This document shows positions 16,493 to 27,047 of a DNA stretch of 64,000 bases, piece by piece (position 1 is the first letter of the stretch; each line of letters opens with the position of its first letter). This stretch comes from Methylobacterium crusticola (lineage in GTDB: Bacteria; Pseudomonadota; Alphaproteobacteria; Rhizobiales; Beijerinckiaceae), in contig NZ_QOWC01000003.1 of assembly GCF_003574465.1 (NCBI RefSeq), positions 34,003 through 98,002 on the forward strand. The letters are read 5' to 3'. Below the pieces are notes generated by a model. That model saw only the letters and a list, made by a program, of their open reading frames with translations. It was not told the DNA's origin and made no database searches. Both the position numbers and the translations under genes were made by a program.

Positions 16493-17575
16493 ATGACCGA
16501 TCTCCACAGCCTCGAAACCGAACTCCTGGCCCAGGTCGCGGGCGCCGCCGACGAGGGCACGCTCGAGGGCGTGCGCGTGTCCGCCCTGGGCAAGAAGGGC
16601 GCCGTCTCCGACCTGCTGAAGACCCTCGGCGCCATGACGCCCGAGGCGCGCAAGGAGCAGGGACCCCTGATCAACGGCCTGCGCGACCGCGTGCAGGGCG
16701 CCATCCAGGCCCGCCGCGAGACGCTGGCCGAGGCGGCGCTCGCGGCCCGCCTCGCCGCCGAGCGCATCGACGTCACGCTGCCGGTGCGCGAGGGCCCGGA
16801 GACCCGCGGGCGCATCCACCCGATCACCCAGGTCATGGACGAGATCACGGCGATCTTCGGCGACATGGGCTTCGCGGTGGCCGAGGGGCCGGACGTCGAG
16901 ACGGACGAGCTGAACTTCACCGCGCTGAACTTCCCCGAGGGCCATCCGGCCCGGGAGATGCACGACACGTTCTTCCTCCAGCCCGACCGGGACGGGCGGC
17001 GCAAGCTCCTGCGCACCCACACCTCGCCGGTGCAGGTCCGCACCATGCGCTCCCAGGAGCCGCCGATCCGGGTGATCTGCCCGGGCCGCACCTACCGGCA
17101 CGATTCCGACCAGACCCACACCCCGATGTTCCACCAGGTCGAGGGCCTGGTGATCGACCGCACGGCGAACATCGCGCACCTCAAGTGGATCCTCGAGGAG
17201 TTCTGCAAGGCGTTCTTCGAGGTCGAGAGCGTGAAGATGCGCTTCCGTCCGTCCTACTTCCCGTTCACCGAGCCCTCGGCCGAGGTCGACATCCAGTGCT
17301 CGCGCAAGGGCGGCGAGATCCGCTTCGGGGAAGGGGACGACTGGCTCGAGATCCTCGGCTGCGGGATGGTCCACCCGAACGTGCTGCGCAATTGCGGCCT
17401 CGATCCGGACGCCGTGCAGGGCTTCGCCTGGGGCATGGGCATCGACCGGATCGCGATGCTCAAGTACGGCATGCCGGACCTGCGCCCCTTCTTCGAGGCC
17501 GACCTGCGCTGGCTCGACCATTACGGCTTTCGGCCGCTCGACATGCCGAGCCTGGTGGGCGGGCTCACGGGGTAG
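16493..17575 (+). CDS. pheS: Phenylalanyl-tRNA synthetase alpha subunit
   Basis: Catalytic subunit of the (alpha-beta)2 enzyme that charges tRNA-Phe; class II synthetase. The 360 residues have the N-terminal coiled arm (about 1-95), then motif 2 (about 200-225, [20 protein letters not shown]) and motif 3 near residue 320 ([18 protein letters not shown]). [19 protein letters not shown] is the usual Phe-binding region. I start at ATG 16493, with GGAAGG ahead, rather than at an upstream ATG whose extra 26 residues overlap the rplT terminator region. pheT follows 85 bases later. Confidence 0.97.
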   Translation: MTDLHSLETELLAQVAGAADEGTLEGVRVSALGKKGAVSDLLKTLGAMTPEARKEQGPLINGLRDRVQGAIQARRETLAEAALAARLAAERIDVTLPVREGPETRGRIHPITQVMDEITAIFGDMGFAVAEGPDVETDELNFTALNFPEGHPAREMHDTFFLQPDRDGRRKLLRTHTSPVQVRTMRSQEPPIRVICPGRTYRHDSDQTHTPMFHQVEGLVIDRTANIAHLKWILEEFCKAFFEVESVKMRFRPSYFPFTEPSAEVDIQCSRKGGEIRFGEGDDWLEILGCGMVHPNVLRNCGLDPDAVQGFAWGMGIDRIAMLKYGMPDLRPFFEADLRWLDHYGFRPLDMPSLVGGLTG

Positions 17576-17660
17576 GGCGGAGCCCGGCCGCCTGGCCGCC
17601 CCGGGACCACCCTGCGGCCCGCGGGCCGATTTCCAGAGATCCGTAGAGCTTGCGACGCCC

Positions 17661-20087
17661 ATGAAATTCACCCTCTCCTGGCTCAAGGACCACCTCGACA
17701 CCGATGCCGGCCTCGCGGTGATCGTCGAGACGCTGACCCGCATCGGGCTCGAGGTGGAGCGCGTCGAGGACAAGGCCGCCGCGCTCGCGTCCTACCGCAT
17801 CGCGGCGGTGCTCACGGCCGAGCAGCACCCGAACGCCGACCGCCTGCGCGTCTGCACGGTGGACACGGGCGAGGGCGGTCCGCCCGTGCAGGTGGTGTGC
17901 GGCGCGCCGAACGCCCGGGCCGGCATGCGCAGCGTGTTCGCTCCCCCGGGGACCTACGTGCCGGGCAAGGACATCACCCTCGCGGTCGGGGTCATCCGGG
18001 GCGTCGAGAGCCGCGGCATGCTGTGCTCCGGGGCCGAGCTCGGCCTGTCGGACGATCACGACGGCATCCTCGACCTGCCGGCCGACGCGCCGGTGGGGCA
18101 GCCCTACGCGGCCTACGCGGGCCTCGACGACCCGGTGATCGAGATCAACCTGACGCCGAACCGGCCCGATTGCACCGGGGTCCTGGGCATCGCCCGCGAC
18201 CTCGCGGCGGCCGGGATCGGCACCCTGCGGCGCGGGGTCCTGCCGCCGGTGCGCGGGGAGGGACCCTGCCCGGTCGCCGTGACCCGGGCCCTCGCCCCCG
18301 GGGACGACGCCCTCTGCCCGCTCTTCGCGCTCCGGCTGGTGCGGGGCGTGCGCAACGGGCCCTCGCCGGAATGGCTGCGGCGGCGCCTCGCCGCGATCGG
18401 CCTGCGCCCCATCAACGCCCTCGTCGACATCACCAACTACATCACCTTCGACCGCGGCCGGCCGCTGCACGTCTTCGACGCCGCCAAGGTGACGGGGGAC
18501 CTCACGGTGCGCCGGGCCCGGGACGGCGAGGAGGTGCTCGCCCTCGACGGGCGCACCTACCGGCTCGACGACGGCGCCGTCGTGATCGCCGACGAGGCCG
18601 GCGTCGAGTCGATCGCCGGCATCATGGGAGGCGAGCATTCCGGCTGCGACGAGGGCACCACCGACGTGCTGATCGAGTCGGCGCTCTGGGACCCGCGCAC
18701 CATCGCGCGCACCGGCCGGCGCCTCGGCATCGTCACCGACGCGCGCTACCGCTTCGAGCGCGGCGTCGACCCGGCCTTCGCGGTGCCGGGCCTCGACCTC
18801 GCGACCCGGATGGTCGTCGACCTCTGCGGCGGCGTGCCGACCGAGGCCGCGATCTCGGGCGAGGCGCCGGACACCGACCACCTCATCGACTTCCCCTGGA
18901 CCGAGGTGCGCCGCCTCTCGGGCCTCGACGTGAGCCGGCCCGAGATGAAGGTCACGCTGGAAGCCCTCGGCTTCCACGTCGCCGGCAGCGGCGACCGGGT
19001 GAAGGTGCTGCCCCCGTCCTGGCGTCCGGACGTCGAGGGCAAGGCCGACCTCGTGGAGGAGATCGTCCGCATCGCCGGCCTCGACCGGATCGAGGCCAAG
19101 CCCCTGCCCCGGATCGACGCGACCGTGATCCGCCCGGTCCTCACGGTGATCCAGCGGCGCACCCGCCTCGCCAAGCGCGAGTTCGCCGCCCGCGGCCTCG
19201 TCGAGGCCGTGACGTGGTCGTTCATCGCCCGGGCCGACGCTTTGCTGTTCGGCGGCGGCGCGCCCGAACTCGCCCTCGCCAACCCGATCGCGGCCGACCT
19301 CTCGGACCTGCGCCCGAGCCTCGTGCCCGGCCTGCTCCGGGCCGGCCAGCGCAACGCCGACCGGGGCTCCGGCGACGTCGCGCTGTTCGAGGTCGGGCAG
19401 TGCTTCGCCTCCGACCAGCCCGAGGGCCAGACCACCAAGGCGGCCGCCCTGCGCCGCGGCACGGCCCGCCACGGCGGCGCCGGCCGGCACTGGGACGGGG
19501 CCGCCCGCCCGGTCGACGCCTACGAGGCCAAGGCCGACGCCCTGGCGCTCCTCACCGCCCTCGGGGTGCCGACGGGCGGGCTCCAGGTGGTCCCGGGCGG
19601 GCCCGACTGGCTGCACCCGGGCCGCTCGGGCACGCTCCAGTTCGGGCCGCGCAACCCGGTCGGGTACTTCGGCGAGGTACACCCGCGCGTGCTGAGGGCC
19701 CTCGACGCCCGCGGGCCGGTCGTCGCCTGCGAGATCACCCTCGAGGCGCTGCCGCTGCCCAAGCACCGGCCCACGAAGATGAAGCCGCCCGCGAGCCTGC
19801 CCGAGTTCCAGCCCCTCACCCGCGACTTCGCCTTCGTGGTCGGCCGCGACGTCGCGGCCGGGGACATCCTGAAGGCCGCGCAGGGGGCCGAGCGCGCGCT
19901 GATCGCCGGCGTCGAGGTGTTCGACATCTACGAGGGACCCGGGATCGGGGCCGACCAGAAGTCGGTCGCGGTCGCGGTCCGGCTCCAGCCGACGGACCGG
20001 ACCCTCACCGATGCCGAGATCGAGGCGGTGAGCCGCAAGATCGTCGCCGAGGTCGCGCGCCGGACCGGCGCGACCCTGCGCGGCTGA
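17661..20087 (+). CDS. pheT: Phenylalanyl-tRNA synthetase beta subunit
   Basis: The 808-residue beta subunit, of normal length. Domains in order: tRNA-binding OB fold (about 40-150, [20 protein letters not shown]), B3/B4 editing domain (about 210-390, with [12 protein letters not shown] and [20 protein letters not shown]), B5 (about 400-475), a catalytic-like core ([20 protein letters not shown]), and the C-terminal ferredoxin-fold anticodon-binding domain ([40 protein letters not shown]). It removes mischarged Tyr-tRNA-Phe and binds the tRNA. The start is the ATG at 17661, 85 bases after pheS on the same strand. Confidence 0.97.
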   Translation: MKFTLSWLKDHLDTDAGLAVIVETLTRIGLEVERVEDKAAALASYRIAAVLTAEQHPNADRLRVCTVDTGEGGPPVQVVCGAPNARAGMRSVFAPPGTYVPGKDITLAVGVIRGVESRGMLCSGAELGLSDDHDGILDLPADAPVGQPYAAYAGLDDPVIEINLTPNRPDCTGVLGIARDLAAAGIGTLRRGVLPPVRGEGPCPVAVTRALAPGDDALCPLFALRLVRGVRNGPSPEWLRRRLAAIGLRPINALVDITNYITFDRGRPLHVFDAAKVTGDLTVRRARDGEEVLALDGRTYRLDDGAVVIADEAGVESIAGIMGGEHSGCDEGTTDVLIESALWDPRTIARTGRRLGIVTDARYRFERGVDPAFAVPGLDLATRMVVDLCGGVPTEAAISGEAPDTDHLIDFPWTEVRRLSGLDVSRPEMKVTLEALGFHVAGSGDRVKVLPPSWRPDVEGKADLVEEIVRIAGLDRIEAKPLPRIDATVIRPVLTVIQRRTRLAKREFAARGLVEAVTWSFIARADALLFGGGAPELALANPIAADLSDLRPSLVPGLLRAGQRNADRGSGDVALFEVGQCFASDQPEGQTTKAAALRRGTARHGGAGRHWDGAARPVDAYEAKADALALLTALGVPTGGLQVVPGGPDWLHPGRSGTLQFGPRNPVGYFGEVHPRVLRALDARGPVVACEITLEALPLPKHRPTKMKPPASLPEFQPLTRDFAFVVGRDVAAGDILKAAQGAERALIAGVEVFDIYEGPGIGADQKSVAVAVRLQPTDRTLTDAEIEAVSRKIVAEVARRTGATLRG

Positions 20088-20109
20088 CGAGGCGGGACGA
20101 GGGGGCGAC

Positions 20110-21024
20110 ATGACCGAGGACGACCTGATCCGCGAGCTGTCGGGGGCGCTCTTCCTGCCCGCGGACGCGCTCGCCCGTGCCGTCGGCCACCCGGAGCGGA
20201 TCGCCGGGCCGGTACTGTCCCTCCTCGAGGCCGCCGCCGCGGGCGCGACCCTGAGCGACGCCGAGGCGAACCTCCTGTACTGGGGCGTCCACGTGCTCGG
20301 GGCCGCCCGCGACACCCGGGCCTTCGCGCCGCTGCTGCGCCTGTTCGCCCGCGACGACGCCTGCATCGCCGGGGCCCTCGGCGAGGATTACACCACCACG
20401 GCCGCGGCGCTCGCGGCGAGCACCTTCGACGGCGACGCCGAGTCGCTCCTCGCCGCGATCGCCCGCGCGGACACGCAGGGCCTCCTGCGCATGGACCTGT
20501 TCCACGCCCTCGCGCTCCTGACGGCCGACGGCCGGATCGACGCCGCCGCCACGGCGGCGTTCCTGCTGCGGTTCGACGACGCGCGCCTGGCGGGGCCCGG
20601 CAGCGAGGCCTGGCAGGGATGGGAGGACGCGGTCGTGCTCCTCGGTCACGCCGACCTTGCCGACCGGGCCAGGGCCGCGCGGGCGGACGGGCGGAACCCC
20701 GGCCACATCACCCGGTGGGAATCGTCGGCCGCGATCCTGGCGGTGGCCCGCGCCCGGCCCGGCGACCGGCGCCGCTTCGAGGAGATCGGGGTGCACTACC
20801 TCGGCGACCTGCGGGAGGACCTCGCCCACACCAGCGAGACCGCCGCCTTCGCGGGACCCGGCGGCGAGGACGGCGAGGCGCCGGAGCCCGAGCGCAACCC
20901 CTACCGCGCGGTCGGCCGCAACGATCCGTGCCCGTGCGGCAGCGGCAGGAAGTTCAAGAAGTGCTGCCTCGACAAGGTCGGGCGCGGGATGGCCGCCCTC
21001 CCGCCGCTTCCGCCGCCGCGCTGA
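20110..21024 (+). CDS. DUF1186 protein with C-terminal SEC-C zinc motif
   Basis: A 304-residue soluble protein. The first 255 residues are alpha-helical and resemble DUF1186 (HEAT-like helices; [40 protein letters not shown]). The C-terminus carries a SEC-C zinc-binding motif, [19 protein letters not shown], the same Cys-x-Cys-x8-Cys-Cys type that binds zinc at the end of SecA and in many unrelated proteins. Function is unknown. It follows pheT by 22 bases on the same strand, which may only reflect co-transcription. It converges with the MoeB-like gene. Confidence 0.82.
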   Translation: MTEDDLIRELSGALFLPADALARAVGHPERIAGPVLSLLEAAAAGATLSDAEANLLYWGVHVLGAARDTRAFAPLLRLFARDDACIAGALGEDYTTTAAALAASTFDGDAESLLAAIARADTQGLLRMDLFHALALLTADGRIDAAATAAFLLRFDDARLAGPGSEAWQGWEDAVVLLGHADLADRARAARADGRNPGHITRWESSAAILAVARARPGDRRRFEEIGVHYLGDLREDLAHTSETAAFAGPGGEDGEAPEPERNPYRAVGRNDPCPCGSGRKFKKCCLDKVGRGMAALPPLPPPR

Positions 21025-21076
21025 CCCCGGGGCGGCACCCGGGAGGGCCGCGGGCGGCACCCGGGAAGGCCGCGCC

Positions 21077-21862
21077 TCAGGCCGCCCGGTCGGTGCCGCT
21101 CAGGGGGTTCTCGGGATCCCAGGCGTAGGCCAGCGTCTCGAAGCGCAGGGAGCGGGCATCCACCATCAGGAGGCGGCCGACCAGGGGCTCGCCAAAGCCC
21201 GCGACGGCCCGGATCACCTCGAGCGCCATGAGCGAGCCCATCAGGCCGGCGAGCGCCCCGAGCACGCCGGCCTCGGCGCAGGTCGGCACTGCGCCGGGCG
21301 GAGGCGGGTTCGGGAACAGGCAGCGATAGGTCGGGTTCGGCCGCCCGTCCGGCCCCGTCTCGTGGGCCCGGATGGTGGTGAGCGAGCCGTCGAACTGGCC
21401 GAGCGCTGCCGTCACCAGGGGACGGCGCGCCCGGTAGCAGGCATCCGAGACGGCGTAGCGCGTCGCGAAGTTGTCCGAGCCGTCCGCCACGAGGTCGTAG
21501 CCGGAGACCAGGGCCTCGGCGTTGTCCGGGCCGAGGCGGACCGCGTGCGCCTCGACCCGGACGTGCGGGTTGAGGCGCGCCACCGCGTCGGCGGCGCTCT
21601 CCACCTTGGGCCGCCCGATGTCCGGCGTGCCGTGGATCACCTGGCGCTGGAGGTTCGAGAGCGAGACGGTGTCGTCGTCGACGAGGCCGACCGTGCCGAT
21701 GCCGGCCGCCGCCAGGTACTGGACCAGCGGGGCGCCGAGCCCGCCGGCTCCGATCACCAGCACCCGCGCGGCCTTGAGCCGGACCTGCCCCGGGCCGCCG
21801 ACCTCCCGCAGCACGATGTGGCGGGCGTAGCGTTCGATCTCGTCGGGGCTGAGGGCGCTCAT
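21077..21862 (-). CDS. MoeB/ThiF-type adenylyltransferase, HesA-like
   Basis: An E1-like enzyme that adenylates the C-terminal Gly of a small sulfur-carrier protein (MoaD- or ThiS-type). The 261 residues show the ATP loop [20 protein letters not shown], the arginine motif [20 protein letters not shown], and the Asp motif [19 protein letters not shown]. The end of the catalytic part, [14 protein letters not shown] then [19 protein letters not shown], fits MoeB. However, the first zinc cysteine pair is reduced (TYRC instead of CxxC) and the C-terminal CxxC is absent. No rhodanese domain is present. MoeB, ThiF or HesA function cannot be told apart; no moa or thi gene is near. Confidence 0.86.
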   Translation of the reverse strand: MSALSPDEIERYARHIVLREVGGPGQVRLKAARVLVIGAGGLGAPLVQYLAAAGIGTVGLVDDDTVSLSNLQRQVIHGTPDIGRPKVESAADAVARLNPHVRVEAHAVRLGPDNAEALVSGYDLVADGSDNFATRYAVSDACYRARRPLVTAALGQFDGSLTTIRAHETGPDGRPNPTYRCLFPNPPPPGAVPTCAEAGVLGALAGLMGSLMALEVIRAVAGFGEPLVGRLLMVDARSLRFETLAYAWDPENPLSGTDRAA

Positions 21863-21975
21863 GCAGGGTAATTAGGTGCCCGCGGGGCCGGCCGGAAGCC
21901 CCGGCGGTTCTCAAGCGCCCCGTTCGGCGCTACCCCTCGCGCGCTCCCCTGCGGCTGAACGCGCGTGGCCCGACC

Positions 21976-23166
21976 GTGACCGACATCCCGTCCCCCCTCG
22001 CCCTGGCGCAGGGGCTGATCCGCTGCCCGTCCGTGACGCCCGACGAGGGGGGCGCCCTGGCCTACCTCGCCGGCATCCTGGGGCTGGCCGGCTTCGCGGT
22101 CGAGCGCCCGGTCTTCTCCGAGGCCGGCACCCCCGACGTCGAGAACCTCTACGCCCGCATCGGCGGCGCCGGTCCCTGCCTTCTCCTTGCCGGCCACACC
22201 GACGTGGTGCCGCCGGGCGACGCGGCGGCCTGGCGCCACGATCCCTTCGGGGGGACGCTCGAGGGGGCCGAGCTCCACGGGCGCGGGGCCGTCGACATGA
22301 AGGGCGGCATCGCCTGCATGGTCGCGGCGGTGCTCGGCTTCCTGCGCCGGCGGGGACCGGATTTCGGCGGTTCGGTCGCGTTCCTGATCACCGGGGACGA
22401 GGAGGGGCCGGCCCTCAACGGCACCGTGAAGGTGCTCGCCTGGGCGCGGGCCCGGGGCGAGCGCTTCGACCACGCCCTGCTCGGCGAGCCCACCAACCCC
22501 GACCGGCTCGGCGAGACGATCAAGATCGGGCGGCGGGGCTCCCTCACCGCCACCCTGACGGTGCACGGCACGCAAGGCCACGTCGCCTATCCGCACCGGG
22601 CCGAGAACCCGATCCCCGGGCTGCTGCGGCTCGCGCAGGCGCTCCTCGCCGAGCCCCTCGACGCCGGGACGGCGCATTTCGACGCCTCGAACCTCGAATT
22701 CACCACCATGGACGTCGGCAACCCGGCCTCCAACGTGATCCCGGCGGAGGCCCGCGCCACCTTCAACATCCGGTTCAACGACCGCTGGTCGCCCGGGACC
22801 CTGGCGGAGGAGCTGCACCGGCGCCTCGCGGCCGGCGCCGGGAACGCCGTGCGCTACACCCTCGACGTGCGGCCGACGAACGCCGTGGCGTTCCTGACCG
22901 AGCCCGACGCCTTCGTGCACCGGGTCGCCGACGCGGTCGAGGCCGAGACCGGCCTCAGGCCGGCGCTCTCGACCACGGGCGGGACCTCGGACGCGCGCTT
23001 CATCAAGGAGGCCTGCCCGGTGATCGAGTTCGGGCTCGTCGGCCGGACCATGCACCAGGTCGACGAGCGGGTGGCGGTGTCCGACCTCGACCGCCTCGCC
23101 GCCATCTACGGCCGGGTCCTCGATGCCTATTTTCCGGCCGATGCTGCGCCGCAAAAACGCGCTTGA
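21976..23166 (+). CDS. dapE: Succinyl-diaminopimelate desuccinylase
   Basis: Zinc-dependent M20 amidohydrolase that removes succinate from N-succinyl-LL-diaminopimelate in lysine and peptidoglycan synthesis. The protein has 396 residues. Metal and catalytic residues are visible: His in [13 protein letters not shown], Asp in [10 protein letters not shown], the Glu pair in [12 protein letters not shown], and a His near the end in [10 protein letters not shown]. The dimerisation lid segment is [20 protein letters not shown]. The start is a GTG at 21976. A membrane-protein gene follows 77 bases later. Confidence 0.95.
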   Translation: MTDIPSPLALAQGLIRCPSVTPDEGGALAYLAGILGLAGFAVERPVFSEAGTPDVENLYARIGGAGPCLLLAGHTDVVPPGDAAAWRHDPFGGTLEGAELHGRGAVDMKGGIACMVAAVLGFLRRRGPDFGGSVAFLITGDEEGPALNGTVKVLAWARARGERFDHALLGEPTNPDRLGETIKIGRRGSLTATLTVHGTQGHVAYPHRAENPIPGLLRLAQALLAEPLDAGTAHFDASNLEFTTMDVGNPASNVIPAEARATFNIRFNDRWSPGTLAEELHRRLAAGAGNAVRYTLDVRPTNAVAFLTEPDAFVHRVADAVEAETGLRPALSTTGGTSDARFIKEACPVIEFGLVGRTMHQVDERVAVSDLDRLAAIYGRVLDAYFPADAAPQKRA

Positions 23167-23243
23167 CCGGCATTAGACGAAAGTTGAGTCTGGCGGGATC
23201 GGAGACGCGGCGCCCGCGCCGCCTGAACACTGCCGGAGGCCCC

Positions 23244-23831
23244 ATGCTCGTCAGCGCGGACGAGGTCGGCCGCTCCCTGCGCGGCACCGCCGACCTGCTC
23301 AACCGCCGCCCCGACGCCCTCCGGCGCTTCGACGTGAGCGAGCGCGGGTTCTGGCGTTCCTTCGGGGCGATCTGGCTGACGGCGCCGGCCGTCACCGTGG
23401 CGCTGGCGCTCGAGCGGAGCGGCCCCGCGGCGGGCGACGCGGTGCTCTACCGCCTCGACCACACCACCGCGGCGGTGCTCGCCGGGGCGGTCGCCTGCTT
23501 CCTCGTCGTGCCGGTCGCGATGATCGCGGTGGTGCGGCGCCTGCGCCTCACGGCCGCCTACGTGCCCTTCGTCATCGTGACGAACTGGACGCTGGCGACG
23601 GGCCTCGCGACGCTGGCGCTGCCGGGCCTGCTCCTCCTCGCCGGGCTCGCGACGCCGGCCCTGGCGGCGCTGTACGCGGGCGCCTTCGGCATCGTCGTCC
23701 TGTGGCTGCACGGGCTCGCCGCGCGCGCGACGCTCGGCCTGTCCGGCCCCGCTGCGGCCCTGGTGACGCTCGCCTGCTTCGGACTGATCGCGACCGTCGC
23801 CGGCGGGGTGCACGTCCTGGCCGCGGCCTGA
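23244..23831 (+). CDS. Putative multi-pass membrane protein
   Basis: A 195-residue protein with a short cytoplasmic N-terminus (MLVSADEVGRSLRGTADLLN) and about five hydrophobic segments: FGAIWLTAPAVTVALAL, VLAGAVACFLVVPVAMIAVV, ATGLATLALPGLLLLAGLA, LYAGAFGIVVLWLHGLAA and VTLACFGLIATVAGGVHVLA. I recognise no catalytic motif; the layout is somewhat like YIP1-type membrane proteins but I cannot assign it. GGAGG lies seven bases before the ATG at 23244. The same frame runs upstream into dapE antisense sequence, which is not coding. It follows dapE on the same strand and converges with the ProX gene. Confidence 0.72.
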   Translation: MLVSADEVGRSLRGTADLLNRRPDALRRFDVSERGFWRSFGAIWLTAPAVTVALALERSGPAAGDAVLYRLDHTTAAVLAGAVACFLVVPVAMIAVVRRLRLTAAYVPFVIVTNWTLATGLATLALPGLLLLAGLATPALAALYAGAFGIVVLWLHGLAARATLGLSGPAAALVTLACFGLIATVAGGVHVLAAA

Positions 23832-23848
23832 GGGCGGCGGGCGGGGCC

Positions 23849-24382
23849 TCAGGGTGCCGCCTCGGCCTCCTCCGCGCCCGCGGGCTCCGGCAGCGCCTGG
23901 ATCCGCGGCGCGTGCCCGGTCGCCGCGAGGAAGCGCAGCAGGTCCCCGGGCGCGAGCGCGAGGGTCGCGGCGTTGTGCAGCGGGTGGAAGTTCACGGGAT
24001 CGTGCGCCATCAGGCCCGCGTCGAGGATCACCGTGACGAGGCGCTCGCGGTCGTTGATCAGCCCGAAGGGCGTCACCGAGCCCGGCCGCACGCCGAGCAC
24101 CGCGAGGAGCTGCTCGGCCGAGCCGAAGGAGAGCCGGCCGGTGGCTCCGACGGCTGTGTGCAGGCGCTTGAGGTCGATCCGCGCCTCGGCCTCGGCCACG
24201 ACGAGGAAGAGCCGCCCGCGCTTGTCCTTGAGGAACAGGTTCTTCGAATGCCCGCCGGGCAGCCCGGCCTTCAGGTCGCGCGATTCCGCGACCGTGTGGA
24301 CCGGCGGGTGCAGGGTGGTGCGGACCGCGATGCCGAGTTCCTCGAGGAACCCGAGCAGCGCCTCCGGGGTCGCCGGGCTCAT
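23849..24382 (-). CDS. Prolyl-tRNA deacylase, YbaK/ProX family
   Basis: Free-standing editing protein of the YbaK/EbsC family that hydrolyses mischarged aminoacyl-tRNA-Pro, most likely Ala-tRNA-Pro as in ProX. The 177 residues show HPPVHTVAESRDLKAGLPGG, then HSKNLFLKDKRGRLFLVVAE with the Lys that positions the tRNA 3' end, and GVRPGSVTPFGLINDRE with the family GxxxP-type loop. It lies 7 bases after a PLP ammonia-lyase gene on the same strand, so it is probably the last gene of that unit. Nothing in the sequence explains the metabolic link. Confidence 0.87.
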   Translation of the reverse strand: MSPATPEALLGFLEELGIAVRTTLHPPVHTVAESRDLKAGLPGGHSKNLFLKDKRGRLFLVVAEAEARIDLKRLHTAVGATGRLSFGSAEQLLAVLGVRPGSVTPFGLINDRERLVTVILDAGLMAHDPVNFHPLHNAATLALAPGDLLRFLAATGHAPRIQALPEPAGAEEAEAAP

Positions 24383-24389
24383 GCCGGGC

Positions 24390-25346
24390 TCACGCGGCGA
24401 GGTGGCGGGCGAGGGCGGCCGGATCCACGTTGCCGCCCGACAGGACGATGCCGACCCGCTTGTCCGCGACCGGCACCACGCCCTCGAAGGCGGCGGCCGC
24501 CGCCAGGCACCCAGTCGGCTCGACCACGAGCTTCATGCGCTCGACGAAGAAGCGCATCGCCGCGGCGAGCTGGGCGTCCGACACCGTGGCGATGCCGGCG
24601 ACCTCCCGCTGGATGATCGGGAAGGTGTGCTGCCCCAGATGCGTGGTCAGCGCCCCGTCGGCGATGGAGACCGGCACCGGGATGCGCACGATCTCGCCCT
24701 TGGCCAGGGATTGCTGCCCGTCGTTGCCGGCCTCGGGCTCGACGCCCCAGATCTCGCAATCCGGCGCGAGGGCCCGGGCGGCGAGGGCCGAGCCGGCGAG
24801 CAGCCCGCCGCCGCCGAGGCAGACCAGCACCATGTCGAGGGCACCGGTCTCCTCCAGGAGCTCCATCACCGCCGTGCCCTGGCCGGCGATCACGTCCGGA
24901 TGGTCGTAGGGCGGGATCAGGGTCAGGCCGCGCTCCTGCGCGAGTTGCCGGGTCAGGGCCTCGCGGTCCTCCCGGTAGCGGTCGTACGGGACGATCTCGG
25001 CGCCGTAGCCCCGGGTCGCCGCGACCTTCATGGCGGGGGCGTCGTGCGGCATCACGATCACGGTCGGCACGCCCTGGAGCGCCCCCGCATACGCGATGGC
25101 CTGGGCGTGGTTGCCCGACGAGAACGCGATCACGCCGCGCCGGCGCCGCGCGGGGTCGAGGGCCGCGATGGCGTTGCAGGCGCCCCGGAACTTGAAGGCG
25201 CCGGCCCGCTGCAGGGGCTCGGCCTTGAAGAACAGGCGCGCGCCCGTGCGCGCATCGGCGGTGCGGGAGGTGAGCACCGGCGTGCGGTGGGCGATGCCGG
25301 CGATCCGCTCGGCGGCGGCGCGCACGTCCGCGAAGGCGACGCTCAT
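24390..25346 (-). CDS. PLP-dependent threonine/serine dehydratase-like ammonia-lyase
   Basis: Fold-type II PLP enzyme, 318 residues, without a C-terminal ACT domain, so it is not feedback-controlled like IlvA. The PLP lysine is in FKAEPLQRAGAFKFRGACNA, the Ser/Asn loop in VIAFSSGNHAQAIAYAG, and the phosphate-binding loop in VLVCLGGGGLLAGSAL. Size and sequence fit catabolic threonine dehydratase, serine racemase or threo-3-hydroxyaspartate ammonia-lyase; these cannot be told apart here. Its ATG overlaps the TGA of the enoyl-CoA hydratase gene (TGATG), so the two are translationally coupled. The ProX gene follows. Confidence 0.88.
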   Translation of the reverse strand: MSVAFADVRAAAERIAGIAHRTPVLTSRTADARTGARLFFKAEPLQRAGAFKFRGACNAIAALDPARRRRGVIAFSSGNHAQAIAYAGALQGVPTVIVMPHDAPAMKVAATRGYGAEIVPYDRYREDREALTRQLAQERGLTLIPPYDHPDVIAGQGTAVMELLEETGALDMVLVCLGGGGLLAGSALAARALAPDCEIWGVEPEAGNDGQQSLAKGEIVRIPVPVSIADGALTTHLGQHTFPIIQREVAGIATVSDAQLAAAMRFFVERMKLVVEPTGCLAAAAAFEGVVPVADKRVGIVLSGGNVDPAALARHLAA

Positions 25347-26119
25347 CAGCGGTGCTCGAAGTTCGGTTTGCGCTTCTCCACGAAGGCGGCCATGCCCTCC
25401 TTCTGGTCGGCGGTGGCGAACAGCCCGTAGAACACGCGGCGCTCGAAGCGCACGCCCTCGGTCAGGGTCGTCTCGAAGGCCCGGTCGATGCTCTCCTTGG
25501 CCACCATCACGGCCGGCAGCGACAGGGACGCGATGGTCTCGGCCGCCCGCATGGTCTCGTCGAGGAGGTCGGCCGCCGGCACCACCCGGGCGACGAGGCC
25601 CGCGCGCTCGGCCTCCGCCGCGTCCATCAGGCGGCCGGTCAAGCAGAGCTCCATCGCCTTGGCCTTGCCCACCGCCCGGGTCAGGCGCTGCGTGCCGCCG
25701 GCCCCCGGGATCACCCCGAGCTTGATCTCGGGCTGGCCGAACTTCGCGGTGTCGGCGGCCAGGATGAAGTCGCACATCATGGCGAGCTCGCAGCCGCCCC
25801 CGAGGGCGTAGCCGGCGACCGCGGCGATGATCGGCTTGCGGCGCCGGCCGACCTTGTCCCACTCGCCGAACGGGTCGGCCATGTAGAATTCCGGATGGGT
25901 GCGGTTCTGCATCTCGCGGATGTCGGCCCCGGCCGCGAAGGCCTTGTCCGAGCCGGTCAGCACGATGCAGCCGATGCCCTCGTCGCCCTCGAACCCGTCG
26001 AGGGCCGCGTTCAGCTCGGCGATCAGCGCGTTGCACAGCGCGTTGAGCTGTGCGGGGCGGTGCAGGGTGATCAACGCCACCCGGCCCCGCGTCTCCACCC
26101 GGATGTTCTCGTAGGCCAC
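25346..26119 (-). CDS. Enoyl-CoA hydratase
   Basis: Crotonase-fold enzyme of 257 residues that hydrates trans-2-enoyl-CoA. Oxyanion-hole segments are [15 protein letters not shown] and [15 protein letters not shown]; the two catalytic Glu positions fall in [14 protein letters not shown] and [19 protein letters not shown], both intact. [15 protein letters not shown] is the usual C-terminus. I start it at GTG 26119 with GGAGGAG six bases ahead; the frame runs farther upstream through a 33-base repeat but that part is not family-like. It is the first gene of a minus-strand unit with the PLP ammonia-lyase and ProX genes. Confidence 0.93.
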   Translation of the reverse strand: MAYENIRVETRGRVALITLHRPAQLNALCNALIAELNAALDGFEGDEGIGCIVLTGSDKAFAAGADIREMQNRTHPEFYMADPFGEWDKVGRRRKPIIAAVAGYALGGGCELAMMCDFILAADTAKFGQPEIKLGVIPGAGGTQRLTRAVGKAKAMELCLTGRLMDAAEAERAGLVARVVPAADLLDETMRAAETIASLSLPAVMVAKESIDRAFETTLTEGVRFERRVFYGLFATADQKEGMAAFVEKRKPNFEHR

Positions 26120-26215
26120 GGTGCTCCTCCCGATCTCCTGCCCGTCCCTGGCTAGGGGAGCGCGGGCCGGACCGCAAGACGCCCGCGGGCGCGCTGCGCC
26201 GGCGCCGGGCGCATG

Positions 26216-26299
26216 CCCGCGGGAGCGGGCGCCGGGCACAGGCAGACACCCGCGGGAGCGGGCGCCGGGCACAGGCAGGCACCCGCGGCCGCGGGCGCC
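26216..26299. repeat. 33-base tandem repeat, two full units and a partial third
   Basis: Units begin at 26216, 26249 and 26282. The full units start CCCGCGGGAGCGGGCGCCGG and end in ACAGGCAG(A/G)CA; they differ at one base. The third copy is shortened and changed (CCCGCGGCCGCGGGCGCC). Each contains the palindrome CCCGCGGG and GGCGCC. They lie between the start of the enoyl-CoA hydratase gene and the end of the PAP2 gene. Confidence 0.85.
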
Positions 26300-26303
26300 G
26301 CCC

Positions 26304-27047
26304 TCATGCCGGCGGCGGGTCCGGCGCTTCCACCACGTCCTGGCGCTGGAGCTGGAGCGCCACGAACCAGCACAGGGCGGCCCAGGCCGCGCCGACGCAC
26401 CAGCCGGCCAGGACGTCGCTCGGCCAGTGGACCCCGAGATAGACCCGGCTCACGCCCACGAGCAGGGTCGTGATCACCCCGAGGCTCATCACGAAGGTCT
26501 TGACCCGGCGTCCGCGCTCGACGCGGGCGAGCAGGATCGCGAGCGTCAGGTAGGCGATCGCCGAGAGCATGGCGTGCCCGCTCGGGAAGCTCGCCGTGAA
26601 GGTCTCCATGCCGTGCGGCACCAGTTCCGGCCGCGGCCGGTGGTAGAGCATCTTCAGCCCCGTCGAGAGGATCTCGCCGCCGCCGACCGCCGCCAGCACG
26701 AACACGGCCGCGCGCCGGCGCGCCGTGACGGCGAGGTAGAGCACCACGCAGGCCGTGACGTAGACGATCCCGAACACGCTGCCGAAGGCGGTGATGTCCC
26801 GCATCGTCTCCGGCAGCCAGTGCGGCCCGATCGGCTGGGCGAGGTCGCCCGGCCGGCGCAGGGACAGGAGCAGGAGCTTGTCGACGCTCTCCGTGTCGCC
26901 CTCCCGGACCTCGCCGGCGAGCTTGACGAAGCCGAACCCGAACAGGCTGACGGCCAGGAGCGACGCGAGGGGGCCGATCTCGTTGAGGCGCAGGCGCAGC
27001 CAGACCGCGGTGGCGTGGCGCCGGAAGGGGATCGGGAGCGCGCGCAT
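26304..27047 (-). CDS. PAP2 family phosphatase
   Basis: Integral membrane phosphatase of 247 residues with six hydrophobic segments, acting on lipid phosphates such as undecaprenyl diphosphate or phosphatidate at the outer face of the inner membrane. The three active-site motifs are complete: [20 protein letters not shown], and [16 protein letters not shown]. The start, ATG 27047, overlaps the TGA of the 2'-5' RNA ligase-like gene (TGATG), which points to coupled translation. The substrate is not readable. The C-terminus ends at the 33-base repeat region. Confidence 0.9.
   Translation of the reverse strand: MRALPIPFRRHATAVWLRLRLNEIGPLASLLAVSLFGFGFVKLAGEVREGDTESVDKLLLLSLRRPGDLAQPIGPHWLPETMRDITAFGSVFGIVYVTACVVLYLAVTARRRAAVFVLAAVGGGEILSTGLKMLYHRPRPELVPHGMETFTASFPSGHAMLSAIAYLTLAILLARVERGRRVKTFVMSLGVITTLLVGVSRVYLGVHWPSDVLAGWCVGAAWAALCWFVALQLQRQDVVEAPDPPPA

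Noticed and set aside
17565..20366. A minus-strand open frame of about 930 codons opposite pheT
   Set aside because: Antisense to pheT; no binding site, no motif, shadow composition.
24390..26282. A 630-codon fusion of the ammonia-lyase with upstream sequence
   Set aside because: The upstream part is antisense-like and in another frame from the enoyl-CoA hydratase; the real start is ATG 25346, overlapping the hydratase stop.
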